Source of the DNA: Candidozyma auris
Lineage: Eukaryota > Ascomycota > Pichiomycetes > Serinales > Metschnikowiaceae
DNA: 64,000 nucleotides
Assembly (NCBI RefSeq): GCF_003013715.1
Contig: NC_072812.1
Coordinates: 2,356,001-2,420,000 of the forward strand
Reading direction: 5' to 3'
Made by a program: the position numbers and the translations under genes. The stretch's first letter is position 1. The number at the start of each line of letters is the position of its first letter. Shown in pieces: positions 28,857 through 37,959 of the stretch. The notes under the pieces are model-generated. The model was given only the letters and a program-made list of their open reading frames with translations. It did no database searches and was not told the origin of the DNA.

Positions 28857-31800
28857 ATGATGCTAGCACATATATGGTTGTGTATCCTAGTGGTTTCGGC
28901 AAGTTCTGTGCTGGTGAAGCTTCATGCTGATTGGCCAGAGGCACCTTTCGCCCTCCAGCTCATTGAAGCTGTGAGCTCTTACAACGAGTCGCTATATGCT
29001 CAAGCAGTGAGAGCGTTGTACCAAAGAGAGACTGAAGCAGACGATTGGGACGAGGACGATGAAGAAGGGTTTGAAGCTAATCAGGAAGATGAAGGTGAAC
29101 AAGCAGCCCTCACAGACAAATCGTACTACGAGGCAGTGACCGGAAACTTACTGCCTGTCGCTAAGGGTATGGTCGATCTCAACTTGGTAAATAAGATCTA
29201 TACGCCGAGAATTGTGGCTCATTACAAGCACTACGAGCGTGAAGTTGAGCCTTCATTGGGATCAATTGAAAAGCAATGTGCTAAGGATTCGTTTGGGAAT
29301 GAAATTACTGATCCCCTGGCTTCTTGGGTGAAATATGGAAACAAAATTTACTGTTCTGATGCGGATTTGTACGCATTGCAGCTCTCAAAGGTATCTGAAA
29401 AGACGTTAGAATTCGATAGAGTCGTTGGAGAAGCTTCGAAGAAGCCATTGCTTGTTTTGTATGGGGCACCAGAGTCACCTAGATTTCAACTGATGTTCGA
29501 GACGTTGTATCAATTTTCCTCTTCGGATAAGCTTAGATTCACGTGGAGGTACGTGCCTCTGGAAGGTTACAAAGATCGTGCTAGTATTCCTGGCTATGGT
29601 GCAGTGATAACGCCTAAAGAAGCATTGAACGGAACAAAAAAAAATTCCAAGGTGAAGTATAATGGCGATCTCCTGAAGTTCCTTGCTGATGTTAAACAAG
29701 AAGGGAAGCCTTTGAGAGCTCTTGATAGTGACGAGTATCACGACTTATCTGTTAAGATCACTGCTTTGATTCTTGAGCAGCCAGGGTCGGCCAGATATGG
29801 GCTTCTTGAGGAGATCTTGAACAATTTTCCTCTTTACGCACCATACCTCAAGCTTATAAACAATCCAGTGAACTTCGAAACAGTGAAGTCCGTTGCTAGA
29901 CTGAATGAGAAGAAAGGAGCCTCAGAAGACTCCGTGGGTCTTTATCTAAATGGTGCTTCAGTCCATAAGCTTGAGATGGACCTCCCCCACGTTGTGAAAA
30001 AATTGAAAACGGAGGTCGAACTTATCCACAAGATGAACATGCTAGGCTTTACTACCGAACAAAGCAAGTTGCTCTTCTCAAAGTATGCGCTTATGAGTGC
30101 TTTCAAGGAAGTGCAATATAGGAGTGGTGATCGTGAGAACAGATATGCTATCTATAAGCACGAATACGATGCCAGTGACCCTTCTTCGGGCGGGCTCGTC
30201 TACTTCAATAACATCGAGAAAGATGATCCTTATGATCTTTACGATATCAATAGAAAAGAAGCTTACTTGGGAAGAGAAGCCAGTATGCTTCAGTTTGGAC
30301 AGGTCCCACCACTAAGAGAAAACGCCCACGAGTTGGCCTTTGCCATTCACTTTTCGAGTTCGATTCAGGTGAAAGTGTTCTTTACTTTTGCAAAGATCAT
30401 ACTTGACAGAAACCTTCCCCAACAGGTCGGTGTCATTCCGCTCGTCGAATCGGATGAGGATGAGAAAGTTGCTGAGAAATTCTATCATATCCTCAGTGTG
30501 AGTGATGCGAAAGAAGCTTTTGCATTATTATATCAATATTACGAAGCTGGTACGGAGGCAGAAAAGCAAGCCGTTCTAGACAAAGTCGAAGTCTCTGAAG
30601 AGTCCAAAGGAAAATTCAAAAACTATAAGAGAACTGTTCGGGAATTTTCTCTTGACGCACCTTCTGTCATAGTCAACGGGGTCATCCACGATATGAAATC
30701 GCCTTGGCAGACTGCCATGACTAAGCAGATGGGTAATGATGTTCGATTGTTGCAACAAAAAATTAGAAATGGCGATGACACTGGAAAACCCTTGAAAGCA
30801 GTTCTTTTTCAGGACTCCAAAGACACCAGAAACTCTCGCGTGTCACCAAAAGATCTTAGTAACATCAGGTATAAAGAGATTTCGAGTCATTTACTTGAGA
30901 ACTCTTACTCTTTCAGAAAGATAAATAAACTTAATGATGCTCCAGGAACATTCTGGCTTATTGGAGATTTCAATTCCAAAATCATTTTGTCACAGTTCGC
31001 TAAGCTCCTAGAGGTCCTTGAGACCTATGAAGATAAGTCTTTGGAGATAAGGGTATTCAGTATTTCCGAGGATAATTCGTTGTTGATCAACTTCTTTAAT
31101 AAGTACGGCAAGGCGCCCTTGACGGACCATTCTATTGAAAAACTCAGGGCCGAGACACTTAAAGCAAAAAGCAAATTTTACACGAAAATTCTGCCTAGTC
31201 AAGCAAGGCTTCTTGAGCAGCATCAGATTCAATTGCATCAGGCGGGAATGTTGTTCAACTCTAGATACTTCAAGTTGACGGAAGTCTTTGAACCAAAAGA
31301 GCTCATTGAGTTGATTGAATTTGAACAAAGGAGACGTCTCAGCATCTTTAAAGATTTGACTGACGCTTATCCTGACATTTTTAGGTGGAAAGGTATCATG
31401 CACTTCAAGAAAAGTGGATATGATGACTTTGCCTGGTTTGATTTGGTAAGCTCAGTTGTCGCGAGATCATTCTTCCTTGAAGACTCACAGTTTCAAGCTG
31501 ACGTTGACCGCTTCGATTTCTCGTCTCTCGACTTTACCAACGCTCTTAACATTACAGATCAGAACCCTATGAAGTTTGTGGATGTTCTAGCGATCGTTAA
31601 TCCCTTAACTGATGCGTCTCAGAAAATTGTGTCAATCATAAAGTCTTTAAAAGATTTGCTGTTTGTGAATGTGCAAATCTTGATGCAACCTCTAGAAGCT
31701 GTGCCTGAATCGAAAAGTGTTGATAGATTCTACTCCTCGGCATTTGAAACATCGCTTCCTAGATTCAATGATCAAGGAGCATTTATTGGCCTGTGTCACG

Positions 31801-33185
31801 CAGCTGCTTTTGATGCCCTTGTGAGCTCCACCAAATACTCATCTGAACTAGATACTCCTTCGAGATGGCTTTACGTCAAAGGTTCTATTGGTGATTTAGA
31901 TCATGATGAGTTCGAGCCCGGTAGTGTACATGAGTTGAATTACACCTTGGACAGTTTGATTGTTGAAGGGTATGCTAAGGATGTTAAAACAGCTCAGTCC
32001 ATCGCAACACTAACATTGGAGGTTACAAATGGCGAGGCTGTGTTTGATGCCATTGTGATGCATACACTAGGATACGTTCAGTTTCAACTTAAACCTGATG
32101 TGTGGAACCTAGAAATCCAGAAGGGCTCTAAAGGAAGACAAATCTACAATTTGCTTTCTGCCAGTGACAACAAATACGATGTTAATGACTTGCCGCTTGA
32201 ACGCACGGAGTTGGCTGTTTTCTCATTACATGGCAACGTAATCCATCCAAGACTCCAAGAGAAATCAGAGAAGGAGATTGCTAGAGCCAAGAAGGAAGTT
32301 TCAGTCGGGAAGAATGCCGATGTCAATGTTTTCTCGCTTGCCAGTGGTAAGTTGTACGAGAGGTTCTTGTCTGCAATGATGGTATCCGTGAAGAAGCACA
32401 CAAAGTCAACAGTCAAGTTCTGGCTTCTTCGCAATTTCTTGAGCGCCGAATTCGTTAACCGACTTCCCATACTCGCAGACAATTACGGGTTTGAGTACGA
32501 GTTCGTATCATACAAATGGCCCCTTTGGCTTCGCCAGCAAAAAGAAAAATTTCGCCAGGTATGGGGATACAAGATATTGTTCTTGGATGTTCTATTTCCA
32601 AATCAACTAGAGAAAGTCATATTCGTTGATGCAGATCAAATTGCTAGAGCAGATTTGCAAGAATTGGTTGACACCGATCTCAAAGGCAAGGTCTACGGGT
32701 TCCCGCCTATGTGTGATTCTAGAGAAGAGACTGAAGGCTACAGATTCTGGAAACAGGGGTACTGGAAGAATGTGTTGAAAAACGACTTGGTATACCACAT
32801 AAGCGCTTTGTTTGTCGTTGACCTAAAGCAATTTAGGATGCACTATGCTGGAGACAGGCTCAGAACACACTACCAAAAGCTTTCAAGCGACAAAGACTCT
32901 CTCGCCAACCTAGACCAAGATTTGCCCAACAATATGCAAAGGCTGATTCCGATCCATACTTTACATCAGGACTGGCTCTGGTGTGAGACTTGGTGTTCTG
33001 ACGAGACCAAGGATCGAGCCAAAATGATTGACTTGTGCAGCGATCCGTTCCGTAAAGAAGGCAAATTGGAGAGAGTACAGCGTCTGATTCCAGAGTGGGT
33101 CCACTATGACGCAGAAATACAACGATTGCAAAAAAATGGGCTCGAAAACGGTAGTACTGCAAACGTTCCTCACGACGAACTATAG
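28857..33185 (+). CDS. KRE5: Kre5/UDP-glucose:glycoprotein glucosyltransferase
   Basis: The product (1442 aa) belongs to the UGGT/Kre5 family of ER lumenal proteins. UGGT reglucosylates misfolded N-glycoproteins; fungal Kre5 is needed for beta-1,6-glucan. A signal peptide (IWLCILVVSASSVLV) is followed by thioredoxin-like repeats, an acidic insert near 60-80, and a C-terminal GT24 domain (about 1155-1430). The GT24 motifs are intact: FVDADQ (the DxD, 1256-1261), MCDSR, RFWKQGYWKN, NLDQDLPNNMQ and WCETWCS. The protein ends in HDEL, the ER retrieval signal. The start is ATG ATG at 28857 and 28860; either works. In budding yeast Kre5 has drifted at these motifs, so this copy may be catalytic. Confidence 0.92.
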   Translation: MMLAHIWLCILVVSASSVLVKLHADWPEAPFALQLIEAVSSYNESLYAQAVRALYQRETEADDWDEDDEEGFEANQEDEGEQAALTDKSYYEAVTGNLLPVAKGMVDLNLVNKIYTPRIVAHYKHYEREVEPSLGSIEKQCAKDSFGNEITDPLASWVKYGNKIYCSDADLYALQLSKVSEKTLEFDRVVGEASKKPLLVLYGAPESPRFQLMFETLYQFSSSDKLRFTWRYVPLEGYKDRASIPGYGAVITPKEALNGTKKNSKVKYNGDLLKFLADVKQEGKPLRALDSDEYHDLSVKITALILEQPGSARYGLLEEILNNFPLYAPYLKLINNPVNFETVKSVARLNEKKGASEDSVGLYLNGASVHKLEMDLPHVVKKLKTEVELIHKMNMLGFTTEQSKLLFSKYALMSAFKEVQYRSGDRENRYAIYKHEYDASDPSSGGLVYFNNIEKDDPYDLYDINRKEAYLGREASMLQFGQVPPLRENAHELAFAIHFSSSIQVKVFFTFAKIILDRNLPQQVGVIPLVESDEDEKVAEKFYHILSVSDAKEAFALLYQYYEAGTEAEKQAVLDKVEVSEESKGKFKNYKRTVREFSLDAPSVIVNGVIHDMKSPWQTAMTKQMGNDVRLLQQKIRNGDDTGKPLKAVLFQDSKDTRNSRVSPKDLSNIRYKEISSHLLENSYSFRKINKLNDAPGTFWLIGDFNSKIILSQFAKLLEVLETYEDKSLEIRVFSISEDNSLLINFFNKYGKAPLTDHSIEKLRAETLKAKSKFYTKILPSQARLLEQHQIQLHQAGMLFNSRYFKLTEVFEPKELIELIEFEQRRRLSIFKDLTDAYPDIFRWKGIMHFKKSGYDDFAWFDLVSSVVARSFFLEDSQFQADVDRFDFSSLDFTNALNITDQNPMKFVDVLAIVNPLTDASQKIVSIIKSLKDLLFVNVQILMQPLEAVPESKSVDRFYSSAFETSLPRFNDQGAFIGLCHAAAFDALVSSTKYSSELDTPSRWLYVKGSIGDLDHDEFEPGSVHELNYTLDSLIVEGYAKDVKTAQSIATLTLEVTNGEAVFDAIVMHTLGYVQFQLKPDVWNLEIQKGSKGRQIYNLLSASDNKYDVNDLPLERTELAVFSLHGNVIHPRLQEKSEKEIARAKKEVSVGKNADVNVFSLASGKLYERFLSAMMVSVKKHTKSTVKFWLLRNFLSAEFVNRLPILADNYGFEYEFVSYKWPLWLRQQKEKFRQVWGYKILFLDVLFPNQLEKVIFVDADQIARADLQELVDTDLKGKVYGFPPMCDSREETEGYRFWKQGYWKNVLKNDLVYHISALFVVDLKQFRMHYAGDRLRTHYQKLSSDKDSLANLDQDLPNNMQRLIPIHTLHQDWLWCETWCSDETKDRAKMIDLCSDPFRKEGKLERVQRLIPEWVHYDAEIQRLQKNGLENGSTANVPHDEL

Positions 33186-33620
33186 GCAGGATCAGCATTA
33201 TACTTGAACTAGCGGGGCCCGCTAGGTATGGTATTTTTTGCGGACGCGGCCAGAGGCCGATTCAGGAAAACACCGCCGCTCATGGTCTCCAGTCACGTGC
33301 GCTTGTGAATCACAGTTGCATATTGGCGCTGGGAAGAGATCTACCAAAAGAAGGTCAAGACAAAAGAATAATTCCATAAAAGACATCAATTTGAAGCCAA
33401 ATGGACATCAAGTTCAGGCCAGAATTTTTTGGTAAAAATGTCTTCCGACCCGAGGTCATTCCTTGGAATGGTCGGTTCATGTGAGATTAAGTGAGTCTAC
33501 CACGTTTCCTGCAGGACAAAGGGCCCTAATATAAGTGATCAAGGCCGGAGGTGAAAAAAAAAGAGAAGCTATCAATACTGAAGTTACTACTTCGCAAAAC
33601 TATCTTCTCCAGAGTGTACA
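33186..33620. other. MET13 promoter region
   Basis: This 435-base region lies downstream of KRE5 and upstream of MET13. It holds a TCACGTG box at 33293 and a nearby CACAGTTG. It also has a poly-A stretch near 33554 just before the leader. No gene is seen. Confidence 0.5.
33293..33318. promoter_or_regulatory. Cbf1 box and Met31/32-like site before MET13
   Basis: TCACGTG at 33293-33299 matches the Cbf1 E-box of sulfur-assimilation genes. CACAGTTG at 33311-33318 reads CAACTGTG on the other strand, near the AAACTGTGG site of Met31/Met32. The pair is about 300 bases before the MET13 start. The pairing is known for Met4-controlled genes in budding yeast; its use in this species is inferred. Confidence 0.5.
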
Positions 33621-35456
33621 ATGAAAATCTCGAAGAAGTTGGAACATGCACATTCGTGCTCCAACCCGCCCCCAGCAACATTCTCGTTCGAGTTCTTCGT
33701 ACCCAAAACCTCCCAAGGTGTACAGAATCTTTACGACAGAATGGACAGAATGTACGAGTTGAACCCGATCTTCATTGACATTACGTGGAACGCTGGCGGG
33801 AGATCGTCGACGTTGACAAATGAAATGGTCTACACCGCCCAGTCCACGTTGGGCTTGGAAACTTGTATGCACTTGACTTGCACAAACATGAAGGTAGAAT
33901 TGATCGATGAAGCGTTGAAAAAAGCACACGCCTCGGGCTGTCAGAACATTTTGGCATTGAGAGGCGATCCACCATTGGACGGCTCGGAATCCACCGGCGA
34001 CTTCAAATATGCCAAGGACTTGATCCGCTACATTCGCAAGAACTACGGGGACCATTTCAACATCGGTATAGCAGCATACCCCGAGGGCCACCCGGAGGAG
34101 GAAGATGAAACCAAGTTGTTGAGTTACTTGAAGGAAAAGGTTGACGCTGGTGCTGATTTCATCATAACACAGATGTTCTACGACGTGGACAACTTCATTC
34201 TGTGGTGTCTGAAAATTAGAAAGATCGGTGTGGAGATCCCCATTATTCCAGGCATCATGCCAATCTCGACTTACTCGGCTTTCATAAGAAGAGCTAAGTG
34301 GTCTCAGATCAAGATTCCTCAGCACTTCTTGGATGCCTTGGACCCTATCAAGGAGGACGATTACGCTGTAAGAGAGAAAGGCACTGCTTTGGTTGGGGAA
34401 ATGTGCCAGAAGCTCATTGACTCTGGCTACGTGAACCACTTGCACTTCTACACCATGAATCTTGAGAGATCTACAATCATGGTGTTGGAACACCTCAACT
34501 TGATTGAACACGTCAAGGACAACGCTGTCGTCGGTGACGAATTACCATGGAGGAAATCTTTGCACCCAATGCGTTCCAAGGAATCTATTCGTCCAATTTT
34601 CTGGCAGAACAGAAAGTACTCTTACATTTCTCGTACATCCGGATGGGACGAGTTTCCCAACGGCCGTTGGGGTGACTCCAGATCGCCAGCTTTTGGTGAC
34701 ATTGATCTTTCTGCCACAGAGTTATTGCGCCAGTCGCCAAAACGTGCCTACGAGCTCTGGGGATGTCCTCAATCTTTACAGGAGCTCTCTCAAATCATGA
34801 TCTCTTACTTAAAAGGTGAGATCAAGTCATTGCCGTGGAGTGATGGTCCAATTGGGGATGATACGGAAGTTTTGAAGCCTGCTTTGATCGAGATGAACAC
34901 GAATGGTATCTTTACATTAAACTCTCAGCCTGCGTTGAGCGCTGTTAAATCAAACCACGAGGTCTTCGGCTGGGGTCCCAAGAACGGGTTCGTCTATCAG
35001 AAGCAATACTTGGAGTTTTTCATCCACAAGGACTTGGTTCACACTTTGTTGAACAGAGTGGAAGCTCACAACGCGAAAGATGCTCACTCTGTGATCACGT
35101 ACTATGCCGTCGACAAGCTGGGTAGTTTGTTGACAAATGCCCACGATGATGACATCAACGCTGTCACATGGGGTGTGTTCCCCGGCGAGGAGATCTTGCA
35201 GCCTACGATTGTTGAGAAGATCTCCTTTTTGGCCTGGAAGGACGAAGTGTACCGCTTGCTTGACGAGTGGGTAAAAATCTTTCACACCAAGACCATCACA
35301 GAGCTCGTGGAGGAAGATAAAATCAACGCTTTCTCCAGGTTATTAACCAGTTTTGGTGATAACTTTGTCTTGTGCAACTTTGTCAACAATGACTTCACCA
35401 GTGGCAACAACATCATCTTCGACCTATTTGACGGTCTTCAGGTGAGTTCGCTTTAG
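33621..35456 (+). CDS. MET13: Methylenetetrahydrofolate reductase
   Basis: The product (611 aa) reduces 5,10-methylenetetrahydrofolate to 5-methyltetrahydrofolate, the methyl donor for methionine synthesis. The N-terminal catalytic TIM barrel has FSFEFFVPKT, FIDITWNAGG, NILALRGDPP, DFIITQMFYD and PIIPGIMPI. The C-terminal regulatory domain has PWSDGPI, FGWGPKNGFVYQKQYLEFF and NAVTWGVFPGEEILQPTIVE. The start MKISKKLE resembles the Met13 type, not Met12. Codon 197 is CTG in WCxKIR, which would read Ser in a CUG-Ser yeast. Length fits the usual 600-650 aa. It converges on OXR1. Confidence 0.95.
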   Translation: MKISKKLEHAHSCSNPPPATFSFEFFVPKTSQGVQNLYDRMDRMYELNPIFIDITWNAGGRSSTLTNEMVYTAQSTLGLETCMHLTCTNMKVELIDEALKKAHASGCQNILALRGDPPLDGSESTGDFKYAKDLIRYIRKNYGDHFNIGIAAYPEGHPEEEDETKLLSYLKEKVDAGADFIITQMFYDVDNFILWCLKIRKIGVEIPIIPGIMPISTYSAFIRRAKWSQIKIPQHFLDALDPIKEDDYAVREKGTALVGEMCQKLIDSGYVNHLHFYTMNLERSTIMVLEHLNLIEHVKDNAVVGDELPWRKSLHPMRSKESIRPIFWQNRKYSYISRTSGWDEFPNGRWGDSRSPAFGDIDLSATELLRQSPKRAYELWGCPQSLQELSQIMISYLKGEIKSLPWSDGPIGDDTEVLKPALIEMNTNGIFTLNSQPALSAVKSNHEVFGWGPKNGFVYQKQYLEFFIHKDLVHTLLNRVEAHNAKDAHSVITYYAVDKLGSLLTNAHDDDINAVTWGVFPGEEILQPTIVEKISFLAWKDEVYRLLDEWVKIFHTKTITELVEEDKINAFSRLLTSFGDNFVLCNFVNNDFTSGNNIIFDLFDGLQVSSL

Positions 35457-35730
35457 GCATCAGCTCGATACTACTCCATCGTTCAATTCTTCAACACATA
35501 AACATTTGCTCGGATATTGGCCCTGCTTTCAACAACACCAAGGGCCCGGTTTTCATCTAATTCAACTTGGTGATAAAACCTCTGTCAACTGTCACACACT
35601 ATCTTGATGGAGCATGATTACAAAATTTTAACTCTCTTTTTTTTTTTTTATTTGCATTTATGCTATTATTATACACACATTATATAGCATCCTCAACGGC
35701 ATGGTTTTCACGAAATATAATCAAAAGTTT

Positions 35731-36612
35731 TCAGTCATCATCTAGCTCGCCTACCCTCCATACTTCAAGATTAATGATCTTGAAGGAGCCATACTTTTCT
35801 CCTGGAACGTGCTCACATAAGATTTCATTGCCGAACGTTTCACACGGATAAGACACCCCAGAATAAAGCGACTTATCGATATATAGACCGTTCTGCCCGT
35901 GGGAGGAGCCCACAGCTATGAAATCGACGTTGGAGTAGACCAAGTTGTCGTTGAGTCCCGTGTAAGGAAATGCCTTGAACCTGCGTTCTCTTCGCCTTTT
36001 GCCCAGTTCTTCCGCATGGTACCACTCACATTTCCACAAAAAACACTCTCCGTTGCCGTAGTACCGCTTATGTTCCAGCGGGTGCGGGTGTTCGCTCATA
36101 TAGCAGCCGAACTTGTTCTTGTGCTCATCCTGGACGACGAGAACGTAGCCATGGGGTCTACTACCCTTGTTACGAGACGGATCACCAAAAGCAACCATGT
36201 TCTTGATGACACCTTCAGCGTACCCAGTCTGGTCATTATGAGAGTTCTCCTTCTTTTTCCTGAGCTTTTTTCTTTGCGTTTCTGGGCGGCAGTTGCGATA
36301 TAGAGAGTTGAGCGAGATGCCGTGCTGCTCCAAGGAGTACAAGAGCTCCCACTCGTTGTACAACTGCAAGCGAGGAGGAAGCAAGTTCCGAATATTCAGA
36401 GCCAATTCCTCGTCAAGAACACGATGTTTTGTTCCAGGAGCGTATCCCGACAACTGGAGGTCCGCCAACGGCGGCAACGATTCCGGGGTCAGCGACTGAT
36501 CCAGCTCGGGAGATGGCGAGCGGTTATTATTGCGAAGAAGCCTCCCAAGCAAGCTGGGCTGTTTCTTGGGCTGCTTATTGACCGGGGTTGTGTCTGAGAC
36601 GTCGATACTCAT
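35731..36612 (-). CDS. OXR1: Oxidation resistance protein Oxr1 (TLDc domain)
   Basis: The product (293 aa) contains a TLDc domain over roughly residues 75-290. Signatures are WELLYSLEQHGISLNSLYRN, FGCYMSEHP, GNGECFLWK, NVDFIAVG, GLYIDKSLYSG and a C-terminal LEVWRV. Fungal Oxr1 is linked to resistance to oxidative stress and to V-ATPase disassembly. An inserted basic segment (RKKLRKKKENSHNDQ) and a low-complexity N-terminus are seen. The start at 36612 is the first ATG that yields this length; the longer frame overlaps the DCG1-like gene and is not protein-like. Confidence 0.9.
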   Translation of the reverse strand: MSIDVSDTTPVNKQPKKQPSLLGRLLRNNNRSPSPELDQSLTPESLPPLADLQLSGYAPGTKHRVLDEELALNIRNLLPPRLQLYNEWELLYSLEQHGISLNSLYRNCRPETQRKKLRKKKENSHNDQTGYAEGVIKNMVAFGDPSRNKGSRPHGYVLVVQDEHKNKFGCYMSEHPHPLEHKRYYGNGECFLWKCEWYHAEELGKRRRERRFKAFPYTGLNDNLVYSNVDFIAVGSSHGQNGLYIDKSLYSGVSYPCETFGNEILCEHVPGEKYGSFKIINLEVWRVGELDDD

Positions 36613-36779
36613 GGCAATTGCGGGATGTTGACAAGGGCAGAGAAAGTGAGAAGAAAGGTGGTAGATAGGGATATGTGGGGTGAGACAGTGGCAGTAGTGC
36701 ATGTCAAGTGGTTGCGAAATTCGAGATTCCCAGACTCCAGGGCCTGCCGGCTGAAACTGATGGACCTCACCTCCAACCT

Positions 36780-37460
36780 TTACGGCATCCTGGTCATTGC
36801 CACGGCAAACTCCACGCCGGCCTTGACGCTGTCGACAAATTTCACGCCCGGAAACTTTTCTGCCAACTTCTTGTCGAGCCCAGCCATGCCTGCGCACCCG
36901 AGCAACACACAATCGACGCCCTGGAGTTCGCACAAATAAGCGCTCACTTTATCGGTGATTTTCGCCAACTCCGAGGGGTCAGCCAAGTCCAAAACCAGCA
37001 CGTCAAGCGCTTTGGACCTATAGAATTTATTCTCTGGGAAAAAGCCCGTGCCCGAGAATCTCGTGATCGCCTCGTCGAGCAACGGCAACCACCCGCTGGT
37101 GCTGGTCAACACGAACAGCTTGTGCAACCGGGCGCTGGCATACACATACAAAAGCGTCGCTTGCATTATGCCTAGCACAGGTTTCTGCGTGTGTTTGGCC
37201 AACGAGGCCACCAACGGGTGATCTGAGTAGCACGCGACGAGGAACGCGTCGTGCTGGTCAAGAAGGCGTTTTTCCAAGATGTCTGGAAGCGCAGCCTGTT
37301 CAGAGAGTGCCAGAGTCTCGTGGCCGGTGATCTCTGGAGGAGCTGTTGAAGGAGCCGTGTAGAAGTGCAAGGTGGAGTTGGGCGGGGCGGTCACGGTTCG
37401 ACGGAGGTTTTCTGAGACACTGACGGATGAGTTGGGGTTGATGATGAGGATCGAGGGCAT
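36780..37460 (-). CDS. DCG1: Asp/Glu/hydantoin racemase family protein, Dcg1-like
   Basis: The product (226 aa) belongs to the Asp/Glu/hydantoin racemase superfamily. It begins ILIINPNSSVSVSE, the family start, and has the two cysteines that flank the active site, Cys77 in FLVACYSDHP and Cys189 in LLGCAGMAGL. Budding yeast Dcg1 sits in the allantoin (DAL) cluster and is nitrogen-repressed; its reaction is unknown and may involve allantoin or hydantoin stereochemistry. Here there are no DAL neighbours. A GATAAG lies about 74 bases before the start. The gene lies upstream of OXR1 on the same strand. Confidence 0.85.
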   Translation of the reverse strand: MPSILIINPNSSVSVSENLRRTVTAPPNSTLHFYTAPSTAPPEITGHETLALSEQAALPDILEKRLLDQHDAFLVACYSDHPLVASLAKHTQKPVLGIMQATLLYVYASARLHKLFVLTSTSGWLPLLDEAITRFSGTGFFPENKFYRSKALDVLVLDLADPSELAKITDKVSAYLCELQGVDCVLLGCAGMAGLDKKLAEKFPGVKFVDSVKAGVEFAVAMTRMP

Positions 37461-37959
37461 GGCTGGTTGTATTTTTGAAAGAAGAAGGTAATGGTGGAAA
37501 TTGGTGAGGATGGTGGATTTTTCGCGACCGATAGATAAGAGATGAAGGGGTTCGGGGAATTGCAGTTGGAAGATGGAAGGACATTGCCGATAAATGAAAG
37601 ATTTTGTCTGTACAGCATATGTAGTCGTGTTGTTTGTTTGGGGACTTTAGTGTTGCAGGTTTTGTTTGCCGGATTGGCAACTTTGGCGGTTTGGGTAATG
37701 TATGGACTGCGCCGGATCGTGGAAGTTTTGCAAATGGCCGCAGGTGCCAGAAACCTTAACCCCTAAACTTTCACAAAGAACGCATCATACTGTAGCGATG
37801 AAGCTAAAAGATACAGTTCTGCCCAAACGGCTGCCATCATCGCCCTTATGTTTACCCTTCAACACCCACCTTCTGGTGTTTTTTTGCACCCATTCCTGCA
37901 CGCCTCGATATGGATCCATCACCACTCTTGCTAGGCTCCACCGTGATTTCCACCATGCC
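37461..37959. other. Divergent DCG1/DDC1 promoter region
   Basis: About 500 bases between divergent starts. GATAAG lies at 37534-37539 near the DCG1 side. No gene is seen. Confidence 0.45.
37534..37539 (+). promoter_or_regulatory. GATAAG site next to the DCG1-like gene
   Basis: GATAAG is the core of nitrogen-catabolite GATA factors (Gln3/Gat1) and lies 74 bases before the DCG1-like start. This agrees with nitrogen control of the family in budding yeast. Short motif, so modest confidence. Confidence 0.4.

Noticed and set aside
33600..34511. 303-codon minus-strand frame opposite MET13
   Set aside because: It is antisense to strongly conserved MET13 sequence and has no family pattern.
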